DNA of 64,000 nucleotides from JAHEJJ01 sp965212205 (GTDB lineage Bacteria > Bacteroidota > Bacteroidia > Flavobacteriales > Flavobacteriaceae): NCBI GenBank assembly GCA_965212205.1, contig CBDBUX010000001.1, positions 248,001 through 312,000 on the forward strand, given 5' to 3'. Below are positions 17,677-27,223 of the stretch, in pieces; position 1 is the stretch's first letter; every line of letters begins with the position of its first letter. A program made the translations under genes and the position numbers. The notes beneath the pieces were generated by a model that saw only the letters and a list, made by a program, of their open reading frames with translations, was not told where the DNA came from and did no database searches.

Positions 17677-19311
17677 CTAGAGATTTAATTTGCCTTTAGA
17701 TACCTGATCGGCCATAATAAGAGCATTATAGGCATTAGCCATTTTACCCGATTTGGAAACCTGATCAAAATTCTTAGCTTTTTCCACATCTCCATCAAGG
17801 ACTACGGAAGCCTTGGTGCTCAATCCGGACTTCATGATTATATTTTTAACCTGTGGCGCGGTCAACTTGGGATAATAAGACCTGATCAGTGCAGCAATCC
17901 CAGCAACGGCTGGAGCAGCCATAGAAGTTCCACCCTGAAAATCGTACTCGTTATTGTTTAGAGTGGAATAGATCTTTCCGCCAGGAGCAAAAATATCGAC
18001 ATTGATCTTCCCATAATTAGAAAATGAAGACACCATTTCAGAGCCGTATTCTTGTTCCAATGAGCCCACAGTGATAACATTATCGGCCATTTCAGGACCA
18101 TTTTTTACCTGATCGTTTGGGTAATTGGGATTATTAAGATCGTCCAGGTCGTTCCCGTCGTTACCTGCGGCATGCACGATCAACACATCTTTCGAGGCTG
18201 CATATTTTATCGCTTCGTAAACCCACTCGGCATTGGGAGAGTACGATTTTCCGAAACTGCAATTGATGATTCTCGCACCATTATCGACCGCATAGCGAAG
18301 CGCAAGTGCAATATCTTTGTCGTATTCATCGCCATTAGGTACTGCCCTAACACTCATGATCTCCACATTGTTGGCAACACCGTTTACCCCCAGCCCATTA
18401 TTTCGTTCTGCAGCGATGATACCTGCAACATGAGTGCCGTGATTTTCATCTTCTTCCCTGCTGTCAGGATTCCCGTTACCATACCCCATATCCATGATAT
18501 TGTAGGGATCATCTCCCACCGGCTCTCTACCGTTAAAACCAATATTGTAATGATAGTTCAGCTGTTCGCTAAAATATTCAATACCTCCATTGAGTGTTTC
18601 AATAACATCAGGAATGCTCTCTTCGAAAGTATACATCTGTTTCAGGACTGCAATCTGTTGTTGTAACTCCTGATCCTCAGTGGTAATACCCATCACATCT
18701 TCCTTATCATAATCATCTTTCCCCAGGTGGTTTTTAACGGCGGCATCGGCACCCTTTACGGCCTGAAGGATTTGCTCATAGCGCTGTTTATTTTGTTGCG
18801 CCTCGGCATATTCGGTTTCCTGTTCGGCTTTTGCCTTGGCCTGAAGGGCCGCGTCACCGAGTTTTAATTTAAGGATCCGGGATAATTCCAATTGTTCATT
18901 ATAGGACTCCCCGAGGAAATTATAACCATGGATATCGTCTACATAACCATTAGCATCATCATCTTTGTTATTTCCCGGCTTTTCACCTTTGTTGGTCCAT
19001 AACACACCGTCGAGGTCTTCGTGATCAAGATCTATTCCGGAGTCTACAACGGCCACGATCACTTTTTTTCCTTTGCGATTACCGATGATCTCATCGTAAG
19101 CTTTGTTGACACTCATTCCAGGAATAGTGTCAGAAACCAGGTCGAGATGACCCCAGTGTTTCTTTTCATGCTCGGTAAGCTCGCCGACCTTTAAGGGAAC
19201 CGAATCGATATTTTCAACCGGTGTGGATACCAGTACCGTACTACCACAGCCAAACAATAAAAGGGAGGTAAAAACCAAACTGATCGTTGGTTTAAAAGCA
19301 GATAATTTCAT
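17677..19311 (-). CDS. S8 family subtilisin-like serine peptidase, lipoprotein
   Basis: 544 residues. The signal ends in a lipobox (LLLFGCGS), which predicts a lipid-anchored protein. The catalytic triad is visible as Asp in VAVVDSGIDLDHEDL, His in NHGTHVAGIIAAERNN, and Ser in GGTSMAAPAVAGIAAL. Between the Asp and His motifs is a long, charged, probably helical insertion (about 140-265, rich in Gln, Glu and Lys) that most subtilases lack. There is no type IX sorting domain at the C-terminus. First gene of the pair with the M1 aminopeptidase, so an endopeptidase and an exopeptidase are made together, which suits use of extracellular protein. Confidence 0.94.
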   Translation of the reverse strand: MKLSAFKPTISLVFTSLLLFGCGSTVLVSTPVENIDSVPLKVGELTEHEKKHWGHLDLVSDTIPGMSVNKAYDEIIGNRKGKKVIVAVVDSGIDLDHEDLDGVLWTNKGEKPGNNKDDDANGYVDDIHGYNFLGESYNEQLELSRILKLKLGDAALQAKAKAEQETEYAEAQQNKQRYEQILQAVKGADAAVKNHLGKDDYDKEDVMGITTEDQELQQQIAVLKQMYTFEESIPDVIETLNGGIEYFSEQLNYHYNIGFNGREPVGDDPYNIMDMGYGNGNPDSREEDENHGTHVAGIIAAERNNGLGVNGVANNVEIMSVRAVPNGDEYDKDIALALRYAVDNGARIINCSFGKSYSPNAEWVYEAIKYAASKDVLIVHAAGNDGNDLDDLNNPNYPNDQVKNGPEMADNVITVGSLEQEYGSEMVSSFSNYGKINVDIFAPGGKIYSTLNNNEYDFQGGTSMAAPAVAGIAALIRSYYPKLTAPQVKNIIMKSGLSTKASVVLDGDVEKAKNFDQVSKSGKMANAYNALIMADQVSKGKLNL

Positions 19312-19387
19312 AGAGTTTATTATTTACAAGTCTTATAAAAATTCATTGTTATCATTGCCATATTGCAGGCCGAAATGTACAAATTTC

Positions 19388-19411
19388 CTGCCAAAATGGT
19401 TTCAGGCAGGG
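19388..19411. repeat. Short inverted repeat (CCTGCC/GGCAGG) between two minus-strand genes
   Basis: The arms CCTGCC and GGCAGG flank a 12-base interior with AAA/TTT that can extend the stem. It lies after the hydrolase gene and before the subtilase on the minus strand. No long T-run follows, so a role as terminator is only possible. Confidence 0.35.
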
Positions 19412-19425
19412 GCATAATCCAGGAA

Positions 19426-20286
19426 TTAGCCAAAAACTTCATCAAACCGAAATTTATTTTTCAATCGCTCGCCTCTTTCTGTACTTTGGAGTGTACAAAG
19501 CTCACAATGCGCATCGTGCTCAAAGAACAGGTAATAACCCCCTTCCACGGCATTGTTTAAAAATATTCCCTTTTCCTTCAAACTAAACAGCGGCCTTGTG
19601 TCGTACCCCATGATATACGGCAATGGGATATGACCCACAGTAGGTATGAGGTCGGCGGCAAACACCAAAGTTTTATCTTGATACCGAATATGAGGGATCA
19701 TCTGCTTTTCTGTATGGCCATCCACGAACAGTATTCCAAACCCCAGCTCCGAAGTCTCCAGAAATGAAGTGTTTTTCCGATCTATAAATCGCAATTGTCC
19801 ACTCTCCTGCATCGGGAGGAGGTTTTCCTTTAAAAATGATGCTTTTTCCCTGGCATTAGGCTCGGTAGCCCATTTCCAATGTGCCTCATTGGTCCAGAAA
19901 AGAGCATTTTTAAATGTGGGCTCGTAACCGGTACGATCTGCATTCCATCTGATGTTTCCGCCACAATGGTCGAAGTGCAAATGGGTCATAAAAACGTCGG
20001 TAATATCATCGGGATGAAAGCCGAGATTTTTTAAAGACTGCTCCAGGTTATGGTCTCCCCAGCGATAATAGTAACTGAAAAACTTCTCAGATTGTTTATT
20101 TCCAAGGCCACTGTCGATAAGTATCAACCGATCCCCGTCTTCGATAAGAAGACATCGGGCAGCAATATCGATCATGTTATGCTCATCGGCCGGATTGGTC
20201 CGCTGCCAGAGCGATTTGGGAACGACCCCGAACATGGCGCCACCATCTAACTTAAAATTCCCGGTTTCAACAGGGTAGAGCTTCAT
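19426..20286 (-). CDS. Metallo-beta-lactamase-fold hydrolase (AHL-lactonase-like subgroup)
   Basis: 286 residues with the zinc motif HxHxDH in MTHLHFDHCGG, further metal ligands in VDGHTEKQM and FAADLIPT, and a C-terminal histidine in FFEHDAHCEL. The N-terminal lead ETGNFKLDGGAMFGVVPK is typical of the large group annotated as MBL-fold hydrolases related to quorum-quenching lactonases. No signal peptide is present, so it is cytoplasmic. The true substrate, such as a lactone or thioester, cannot be read from sequence. Divergent from the antiporter gene. Confidence 0.88.
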   Translation of the reverse strand: MKLYPVETGNFKLDGGAMFGVVPKSLWQRTNPADEHNMIDIAARCLLIEDGDRLILIDSGLGNKQSEKFFSYYYRWGDHNLEQSLKNLGFHPDDITDVFMTHLHFDHCGGNIRWNADRTGYEPTFKNALFWTNEAHWKWATEPNAREKASFLKENLLPMQESGQLRFIDRKNTSFLETSELGFGILFVDGHTEKQMIPHIRYQDKTLVFAADLIPTVGHIPLPYIMGYDTRPLFSLKEKGIFLNNAVEGGYYLFFEHDAHCELCTLQSTERGERLKNKFRFDEVFG

Positions 20287-20588
20287 TAAGTACTTCTGAT
20301 TAAAGCAGCTGCAAATTAATCAATGCTGGCTGCATTCTCTCTAAGCAGGGGTGTATTTTAACAAATCATTGACGGTTTACGACCTGCAGAAATCGGGTTG
20401 TTTCCCTGAAATTTGGTTTCTGGGCAGGGGCGAACACGAAACCAAAAAAGCAAAGTATTGAGCAGGAAAGATCAATAGTGTCTATAGGCATTGGTGGCCA
20501 GCATAACGCGTTAATGCAAATTTGATCTTGGTAATATAGAGAATAGCCGTTTCTCCAATAAAAGGAGTATTTTACGCAAAAATTTGTG
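20287..20588. other. Divergent intergenic region, about 300 bases
   Basis: This gap separates the divergent hydrolase and antiporter genes and must contain both promoters. I see no clear TAnnTTTG box close to either start, no T-tailed hairpin and no convincing small reading frame. Confidence 0.4.
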
Positions 20589-22448
20589 ATGCTCGAATTA
20601 GCCGGACTTATTATCCTGGGGATTATCGCCCAATGGATGGCATGGAGGTTGAAATTGCCTGCCATCCTTCCACTGATCTTGATCGGCTTGATTGTCGGTC
20701 CTCTGGCTACACTCTATACCGATGACGGGAGCAAGATCATAGAGCCGGTCTGGAATGGCACAAAAGGACTTTTTCCCGGAGATGGGCTATACTATTTTGT
20801 GTCGCTTGCTATTGCCGTGATCCTTTTCGAAGGAGGATTAACCTTAAAACGATCGGAGATTCGCAATGTAGGGCCGGTGATCACGAAACTGATCACCGTA
20901 GGGACCCTGGTGACCTTCTTGTTTGGAGGGGTGGCAGCACACTATATCTTCGAGCTAAGCTGGAAAATATCCTTTCTTTTTTCGGCCCTGATCATCGTTA
21001 CCGGTCCTACGGTAATCACGCCTATTCTCAGGAATATTCCATTGAAAAAAGACGTTTCAGCCGTATTGAAATGGGAAGGGATCCTGATCGATCCCATAGG
21101 AGCCCTGGTAGCGGTACTGGTATTTGAATTTATCAGCGTAGGGGAGGGCCAGGCCTATACTGAAACGGCATTGATCGAATTTGGAAAGATCATTCTTTTT
21201 GGCTGTACCTTCGGATTCACCTTTGCCCATGCCCTGGCCTTCGTGATCAAGCGAAACCTCGTACCCCATTATCTTCTTAATGTGGTTTCACTCTCTGTTG
21301 TACTATTAGTATTTGTAGAGTCTGACCTTTTTGCGCATGAATCAGGATTATTGGCAGTAGTGGTGATGGGCATGGTATTGGGCAACATGAACCTCCCCAA
21401 CCTCAAAGAGCTGCTGTATTTTAAAGAATCGCTGAGTGTATTGCTTATCTCTATCCTTTTCATACTCCTGGCAGCAAATATCAACATTGAGGATATGGAA
21501 TTGATCTATAACTGGAAGACAGCCATATTATTCATCATCATCGTATTTGTGATCAGGCCGCTGGCGGTATTTTTAAGTACCCGGGGATCGTCTTTAAAAT
21601 TCAAGGAAAAATTATTTATAGGCTGGGTGGGTCCACGGGGGATCGTGGCCGCGGGTATCGCATCGCTCTTCGGCTCAAAACTGGTAGACAAGGGCGAGGC
21701 CGGAGCAGAGTATATAACGCCATTGGTCTTCATGGTAGTGCTGGGCACTGTTCTCTTAAATGCGACTACCGCGCGTTTTGTGGCAAAATGGGTAGGTGTA
21801 TTTTTAAAACATTCGGAAGGAATCCTAATCGTTGGCGCCTCCAAAATTTCGAGATTGATAGGAGCCTACCTAAAGAACAATGATAAGCACGTGGTGCTGA
21901 TCGACAGCAATCCTTCGAATATTGCAAAAGCTAAAAAAATTGGGATCGAAGCCCTGGTGGCGAATATTTATTCCGATACCCTGACCGACAATATTGAGCT
22001 TAATGATATGGGCTATCTCCTGGCCATCACAGGCAACGCAGAAATAAACCGGATAGCCACCGAAAAATTCGGACCTCAGTTTGGGGTACACGGCACTTTC
22101 AGGGTCCTGAGTCGGGATGAAACGAAGAACGGTAATGGCGAAAAAAATGACAAGCTTTTGTCTACTACAGACGATTTCTCAAAACTTACCGAAATCGCGC
22201 TCAATTATCCTGTTATCCGGGAGATCGGGCTGCAAGACACCGCTCATTTCAGGAAGCTGTTGAGACTGGCGTCGGCAGACAAAAACCGGACCCCATTGTT
22301 CTTAAAATCTGGCGATGGGAAACTAGATTTGATCTCAATTCTGGATATGGAAGAAGTGAATATCACCGAGAATCAGCATTTGGTATATCTCGGCAAATCT
22401 TTCGACCCTGATGAGCTGGCCGATAACCCTCCCGATACTAAATACTAA
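20589..22448 (+). CDS. Cation:proton antiporter with C-terminal TrkA-N domain
   Basis: 619 residues from the ATG at 20589; a GTG one codon earlier also fits. The first 400 residues form 12 or so membrane helices of the Na+/H+ exchanger fold, with SALIIVTGPTVITPIL and GWVGPRGIVAAGIASLFG as the conserved discontinuous-helix and core motifs. From about 410 the chain is cytoplasmic and has a Rossmann beta-alpha-beta start (GILIVGASKISRLIG, then VVLIDSN), the TrkA-N/RCK nucleotide-binding domain that gates K+ and Na+ antiporters. It would expel Na+ or K+ from the cell in exchange for protons, which suits a marine organism. It is convergent with the small hypothetical gene. Confidence 0.92.
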   Translation: MLELAGLIILGIIAQWMAWRLKLPAILPLILIGLIVGPLATLYTDDGSKIIEPVWNGTKGLFPGDGLYYFVSLAIAVILFEGGLTLKRSEIRNVGPVITKLITVGTLVTFLFGGVAAHYIFELSWKISFLFSALIIVTGPTVITPILRNIPLKKDVSAVLKWEGILIDPIGALVAVLVFEFISVGEGQAYTETALIEFGKIILFGCTFGFTFAHALAFVIKRNLVPHYLLNVVSLSVVLLVFVESDLFAHESGLLAVVVMGMVLGNMNLPNLKELLYFKESLSVLLISILFILLAANINIEDMELIYNWKTAILFIIIVFVIRPLAVFLSTRGSSLKFKEKLFIGWVGPRGIVAAGIASLFGSKLVDKGEAGAEYITPLVFMVVLGTVLLNATTARFVAKWVGVFLKHSEGILIVGASKISRLIGAYLKNNDKHVVLIDSNPSNIAKAKKIGIEALVANIYSDTLTDNIELNDMGYLLAITGNAEINRIATEKFGPQFGVHGTFRVLSRDETKNGNGEKNDKLLSTTDDFSKLTEIALNYPVIREIGLQDTAHFRKLLRLASADKNRTPLFLKSGDGKLDLISILDMEEVNITENQHLVYLGKSFDPDELADNPPDTKY

Positions 22449-22465
22449 GTAAGCGATTGAGACGC

Positions 22466-22699
22466 CTAACCATTAAAAGGCGCTGTTTTATTGATCTCAA
22501 TTGTAATGTCATCAGGATAAACCTCATAGTTTTCACCAGCCAGTAATTTATAAAAATATACAGCCGATTCCCGCTTGATCTTTCCCTGAAGAAGATCCAC
22601 ATCTACCTCGCCGCCTTCCTGCTGCCAGGTAAAAATAGAATGTTGAACAATCTGAATAATTTTGTGTACAGCCTGAAACTCTGCAATATACGTAGTCAT
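22466..22699 (-). CDS. Small conserved-looking hypothetical protein, 77 residues
   Basis: I do not recognise a named family. The protein is soluble, has no signal peptide, and is moderately acidic in its middle (EGGEVDVDLLQGK). It starts with an ATG 79 bases after the lepA stop, on the same strand, and could be a downstream member of that transcript. Its codon use looks like its neighbours and the frame is intact, which supports a real gene, but evidence is limited to that. Confidence 0.6.
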   Translation of the reverse strand: MTTYIAEFQAVHKIIQIVQHSIFTWQQEGGEVDVDLLQGKIKRESAVYFYKLLAGENYEVYPDDITIEINKTAPFNG

Positions 22700-22778
22700 C
22701 AGAAGAGTGGATTTTAAGGACGATGAATTTTCAGCCCTAAAATAAAAACTTCAGATAAAATATGGTAAGAAAAATCTG

Positions 22779-24575
22779 CTAATCGTTCAATTTTAACACC
22801 GCCATAAATGCCTGCTGTGGGATTTCAACATTACCTACCTGCCGCATGCGCTTCTTACCCTTCTTCTGTTTTTCCAATAGTTTTCGTTTACGGGTAATAT
22901 CGCCACCGTAGCATTTTGCGGTAACATCTTTTCTCAGGGCTTTTATGGTTTCCCTGGAAATGATCTTCGCACCGATAGCTGCCTGAATTGGAATATCGAA
23001 CTGTTGCCTGGGGATAAGCTCTTTAAGCTTTTCACACATCTTTTTTCCGATATGATAGGCATTGTCAAAATGTACCAGCGCAGAAAGCGCATCTACCGGT
23101 TGGTTGTTGAGAAGGATATCTACCCGAACCAGTTTTGAAACCCTCATCCCTATAGGGGTATAATCGAAGGAGGCATATCCTTTGGAAACGGTTTTCAGCC
23201 TGTCGTAAAAGTCAAAAACAATCTCGGCCAGCGGCATATCGAAATTCAACTCAACTCTTTCGGTGGTCAGATAGGTTTGATTGGTGATCTGCCCGCGTTT
23301 ATCGATACATAACGACATGACATTACCGACGAAATCAGACTTGGTAATAATTGTTGCTTTGATATAAGGCTCTTCTACCCTGCTGATCGTTGAAGGCTCG
23401 GGAAGGTCAGATGGATTGTTGACTATGATCGGCTTCTCGGGATTCTTTGTAGTGTAAGCGTAATAACTCACGTTGGGCACTGTGGTAATAACCGTCATAT
23501 CGAACTCTCGTTCCAGGCGTTCCTGTACGATCTCCATATGAAGCATTCCCAGAAAGCCGCAGCGGAAACCAAAACCCAAAGCAGCACTGCTTTCGGGTGT
23601 AAATACTAGAGAGGCATCGTTCAATTGCAGTTTTTCCATCGAATTCCGGAGTTCCTCAAAGTCTTCTGTATCCACAGGGTAAATGCCGGCAAACACCATG
23701 GGTTTTACATCTTCGAACCCGGCTATGGCCACTTCGGCAGGCTTATCTGCATCCGAAATCGTATCCCCTACTTTTACTTCACGGGCATCTTTGATCCCCG
23801 TGATAAGATAACCAACATCGCCAACCTCAATTATGGGTTTCGGTACCTGGGTGAGTTTTAATGTACCTACCTCATCGGCAAAATAGGTTTTTCCTGTGGC
23901 CATAAATTTTATCTTCTGCCCTTTTCGGATACTGCCATTCAGCACCCTGAAATAGGTTTCGACCCCCCTGAACGAATTATATACCGAATCGAACACAAGG
24001 GCTTGCAGGGGTGCATTTTTATCGCCTTCCGGGGCAGGGATCCGTTCGATGATCGCCGCCAGTATCTCTTCGATTCCGATACCGGTCTTTGCGCTGGCCG
24101 GGATAACTTCTTCAGGATCACAACCCAGTAGGTCTACAATATCGTCTGTGACTTCTTCAGGATTGGCACTGGGCAGATCTACTTTGTTCAGCACCGGAAT
24201 GATTTCCAGGTCGTTTTCAAGGGCAAGATAAAGGTTGGAAATGGTCTGCGCCTGTATGTTTTGGGCCGCATCGACCACCAATAAAGCTCCTTCACAGGCT
24301 GCGATAGAACGGCTTACTTCATAAGAGAAATCAACGTGTCCTGGGGTATCGATCAGGTTCAGAACATACTCTTCACCCTTATAATTGTATTCCATCTGGA
24401 TGGCGTGGCTTTTGATGGTAATGCCACGTTCCCGTTCGAGATCCATATTGTCGAGAAGTTGTTCTTTCTTTTCCCGCTCTGTCACCGAACCTGTAAAATC
24501 GAGCAGCCTGTCGGCCAGGGTACTTTTACCATGGTCGATATGGGCGATGATACAGAAATTCCTGATATTCTTCAT
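22779..24575 (-). CDS. lepA: Elongation factor 4 (LepA), ribosome-associated GTPase
   Basis: 598 residues, the standard LepA length. The G motifs are AHIDHGKST (G1), DTPGHVDF (G3) and NKVDLPSA (G4). Domain II, the EF-G-like domains III and V, and the LepA-specific C-terminal domain with TAKCYGGDITRKRKLLEKQK follow in order. EF4 binds the ribosome and promotes back-translocation or initiation efficiency under stress, and is not essential in most bacteria. Start is the ATG at 24573-24575, behind a good TAnnTTTG box. Divergent from the outer-membrane receptor gene. Confidence 0.97.
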   Translation of the reverse strand: MKNIRNFCIIAHIDHGKSTLADRLLDFTGSVTEREKKEQLLDNMDLERERGITIKSHAIQMEYNYKGEEYVLNLIDTPGHVDFSYEVSRSIAACEGALLVVDAAQNIQAQTISNLYLALENDLEIIPVLNKVDLPSANPEEVTDDIVDLLGCDPEEVIPASAKTGIGIEEILAAIIERIPAPEGDKNAPLQALVFDSVYNSFRGVETYFRVLNGSIRKGQKIKFMATGKTYFADEVGTLKLTQVPKPIIEVGDVGYLITGIKDAREVKVGDTISDADKPAEVAIAGFEDVKPMVFAGIYPVDTEDFEELRNSMEKLQLNDASLVFTPESSAALGFGFRCGFLGMLHMEIVQERLEREFDMTVITTVPNVSYYAYTTKNPEKPIIVNNPSDLPEPSTISRVEEPYIKATIITKSDFVGNVMSLCIDKRGQITNQTYLTTERVELNFDMPLAEIVFDFYDRLKTVSKGYASFDYTPIGMRVSKLVRVDILLNNQPVDALSALVHFDNAYHIGKKMCEKLKELIPRQQFDIPIQAAIGAKIISRETIKALRKDVTAKCYGGDITRKRKLLEKQKKGKKRMRQVGNVEIPQQAFMAVLKLND

Positions 24576-24612
24576 AGCATTTCAAAAAACAGCATGCCTT
24601 GCCGATTGGCTT

Positions 24613-24621
24613 GCAAATATA
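24613..24621 (-). promoter_or_regulatory. TAnnTTTG promoter box of lepA
   Basis: On the minus strand TATATTTGC sits 37 bases ahead of the lepA ATG, a normal distance for a short untranslated leader. No TTG at 19-23 bases upstream was found, so the -33 element is weak. Confidence 0.5.
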
Positions 24622-24731
24622 GTTTATTTCGGCCCAAGGCTCGTTATCTCAGAGCAATAAGTAATCATGTTAGATGCTATTGTTGTAGGCTCTTTCAACC
24701 TAATTATGAAGGTAATCCCTAGATATTTTCA

Positions 24732-24739
24732 TAGATTTG
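24732..24739 (+). promoter_or_regulatory. TAnnTTTG promoter box of the beta-barrel receptor
   Basis: TAGATTTG at 24732-24739 is a perfect match to the phylum's -7 box. Because it overlaps the possible TTG start at 24737, it argues that translation really begins at the GTG at 24758. Confidence 0.5.
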
Positions 24740-24757
24740 GAGACCAACCCTGAATCT

Positions 24758-27169
24758 GTGAAGCAATTACCACTCTTTTTTTGCCTCCTGATGCCTTTGT
24801 TTCTATGGACTCAAACTTTTGAGTTGGCCGGAACGGTTAAGGATAGAAACGGAAAGGCAGTGTCTTTTGCCAATGTGGTATTGCTTATGGTGAAAGATAG
24901 CAGCCAGGTTAAGGGTTCCTCTGCAGATGAAAATGGCCGGTTTATCATCTCACAGGTAGAAACAGGATTATACTATCTCCAGGCGCGCTATTTTGGGAAC
25001 AAGTCCAGACTCATCCCCCTGGATGTTCAGAACGATGTGCGTATCGGCGCACTGTTTATGGAAGAAGATCAGGTATGGCTCGATGAGGTTGTGGTGACGG
25101 CCCGGCAGCCAACGGTAGAACGCAAGGCAGACCGGATCGTGTTTAACGTAGAGAATTCGGTGGTGTCTCAGGGCAATTCATGGGATATTTTAAGGAATAC
25201 CCCAGGGGTGATCAACACACAGGGACAGCTCGAGATCCGGGGTCAGTCGGCCACAATATACCTGAACGACAGAAAAGTACAACTCTCCCAATCCGAGATA
25301 AAAAACCTTCTGGAAAGCCTTCCGGGCTCTGCTATATCTTCGGTAGAAGTAATCAATAATCCACCTGCGCGTTACGACGCAGAGGGTGGCCCTGTTCTTA
25401 ACATCATCACCACAAAAAATATTATTCCTGGTTATAAAGGCAGCGTACAGGCTAATTATACCCAGGCGATTTTTGCAAAATTCGGCCTTGGCACCAGCCA
25501 TTATTATAAAAGCGATAATTGGAACCTCTTTGGTAATTATACGATCAGCCCCAGAAAAGATTTTAGGGATATTGACAGCGAGATCAACTTTATAAACAAC
25601 CAGGACGCAGCATTTGCACGCTGGGAAACCCTGCTCGACAGGACCACCAAATCTCAGGCACAGCAGGCCAATCTTATCGCCGACTATGATCTGGACGAAA
25701 CAAATCGCTTTAACCTCACCACAAACCTCACTTATTCGCCCAATAAAAGCATAGGCAATGTGGTCTATACCGAAATGAGGAACCCAACAGGTATTCTCGA
25801 CTCTACCCTGAACAGCATCAGCACACTGGGAAACGACTACTTAAACCTGGGGCTCGATCTCAATTATGAAAGAGACCTGAACGAAAAAGGTGGAAGGCTA
25901 CGGGCCAACATCCACTATACCTTTTACGATGAAACCCAGGATCAGACAGGCTCCAGTGACTATTTTGATCCGAGTGGGGCCTTTATCCGGAATTTTGATT
26001 TTTCAACAGATGCAGAACAGCAGATCGATATTATCACAAGTCAGTTAGACTTTAGTTTACCCACTGGTTCTGGCAATCTGGAAACCGGGGCAAAAGTGTC
26101 TTTTATCCAATCGGACAATCAGATCGATTATTTCGACGTTAATGGCAACGAACCCCCCTTTGATATTGTACTTTCCGACATTTTTCAATACGAGGAGACC
26201 GTACTGGCGGGGTATGCCGGATATTCCAGGAATTGGGAAAAATGGTCATTGAAACTAGGGCTCAGGGGAGAACAGACCAATGTTAATACGCTGTCAGTAA
26301 CGCTCGACAGTATTGGCAAGCAGAACTATTTTGAATTGTTCCCCAGCCTGTATCTTTTACATAGGGTTCACGAGGATCATAGCATTTCTGTAGACTATAG
26401 CCGAAAACTCAGAAGGCCCAATTATCGAGACCTGAACCCTTTCAGGTATTTTTTGAACGAAAATAGTTTCAGGGAAGGAAACCCTAATCTCAGACCCAAT
26501 TTCAGTCATAATTTCAATTTGAATTATACATTTAAAGACACCTATTTTTTCGATTTCTACTATCGAGATAATGGCAATTATATCAGCAGGCTCACCTTCC
26601 AGGATAATGAAAACCAGGTGTTAAGGGAGTCGCGCCAGAATGTCCTTGAAAGTATTTCCTATGGGATCGACCTCACCATGAGCAAGACGCTGCTTCCGCC
26701 CTGGTATCTCTATGCATATACTTCCTTTTTCTATGAGGATGAAACCTTTGTAGCCGAGGAAAGCACCGAAGAGTTCTATACCAATGAGGTAAAGGGCGTT
26801 TATGTACACCTTGCTAATTACCTGACCCTAAATAAAGACAAAAGCCTTACCGGTGAGCTCGCCTTTACGTATTTCAACCGGTTCCTTTATGGTTCGTATA
26901 AACTTGGGGAATCAATTAACCTCAATCTGGGCCTACAAAAGTCTCTTTGGAATAAAAAAGCGGTGATCTCCCTAGTGGCCGAAGACGTGTTGGGCCGTGT
27001 AAATCCACGCTATACTTCGCGTTACTATAACCAAGATAACTCCTATCTATCTACACCCGAAACCCAATTCGTCAGACTCGGCTTCACCTTTAATTTCGGG
27101 AACTATGGTCTAATAGACAATAAGCGTAACCTTAGTAAAAGTGAACGCCAACGCCTGGAAGAGGAGTAA
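24758..27169 (+). CDS. Outer-membrane beta-barrel family protein with TonB-receptor plug and carboxypeptidase-regulatory domain
   Basis: 803 residues from the GTG at 24758, giving KQLPLFFCLLMPLFLWTQT as signal peptide. A CarboxypepD_reg-like beta-sandwich (about 25-100, FELAGTVKDRNGKAVSFANV) precedes a plug-like domain with IRGQSATIYLNDRKV and a long transmembrane barrel ending in an aromatic C-terminal strand (VRLGFTFNFGNYG). This is the architecture of SusC-distant barrel proteins often called outer membrane beta-barrel family or TonB-dependent receptor. There is no SusD partner next door, so it may import a siderophore or cofactor, or serve another envelope function. An earlier in-frame TTG at 24737 lies inside the promoter box. 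Confidence 0.85.
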   Translation: MKQLPLFFCLLMPLFLWTQTFELAGTVKDRNGKAVSFANVVLLMVKDSSQVKGSSADENGRFIISQVETGLYYLQARYFGNKSRLIPLDVQNDVRIGALFMEEDQVWLDEVVVTARQPTVERKADRIVFNVENSVVSQGNSWDILRNTPGVINTQGQLEIRGQSATIYLNDRKVQLSQSEIKNLLESLPGSAISSVEVINNPPARYDAEGGPVLNIITTKNIIPGYKGSVQANYTQAIFAKFGLGTSHYYKSDNWNLFGNYTISPRKDFRDIDSEINFINNQDAAFARWETLLDRTTKSQAQQANLIADYDLDETNRFNLTTNLTYSPNKSIGNVVYTEMRNPTGILDSTLNSISTLGNDYLNLGLDLNYERDLNEKGGRLRANIHYTFYDETQDQTGSSDYFDPSGAFIRNFDFSTDAEQQIDIITSQLDFSLPTGSGNLETGAKVSFIQSDNQIDYFDVNGNEPPFDIVLSDIFQYEETVLAGYAGYSRNWEKWSLKLGLRGEQTNVNTLSVTLDSIGKQNYFELFPSLYLLHRVHEDHSISVDYSRKLRRPNYRDLNPFRYFLNENSFREGNPNLRPNFSHNFNLNYTFKDTYFFDFYYRDNGNYISRLTFQDNENQVLRESRQNVLESISYGIDLTMSKTLLPPWYLYAYTSFFYEDETFVAEESTEEFYTNEVKGVYVHLANYLTLNKDKSLTGELAFTYFNRFLYGSYKLGESINLNLGLQKSLWNKKAVISLVAEDVLGRVNPRYTSRYYNQDNSYLSTPETQFVRLGFTFNFGNYGLIDNKRNLSKSERQRLEEE

Positions 27170-27195
27170 TTTTTATCCATTTGCGAGCTAATTAG

Positions 27196-27203
27196 TAATT
27201 TTG
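27196..27203 (+). promoter_or_regulatory. TAnnTTTG-like box ahead of dusB
   Basis: TAATTTTG at 27196-27203 fits the -7 consensus and lies 20 bases before the dusB ATG. It also explains why the in-frame GTG at 27203 is not a good start, since it would lie within the box. No -33 element was seen. Confidence 0.4.
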
Positions 27204-27223
27204 TGGTCCGAAATTCGAATGAT

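Noticed and set aside
20366..20665. Minus-strand frame of 99 residues across the divergent promoter region
   Set aside because: It overlaps the start of the antiporter and its codons look random.
24737..24757. TTG start of the beta-barrel receptor
   Set aside because: It lies inside the TAGATTTG promoter box.
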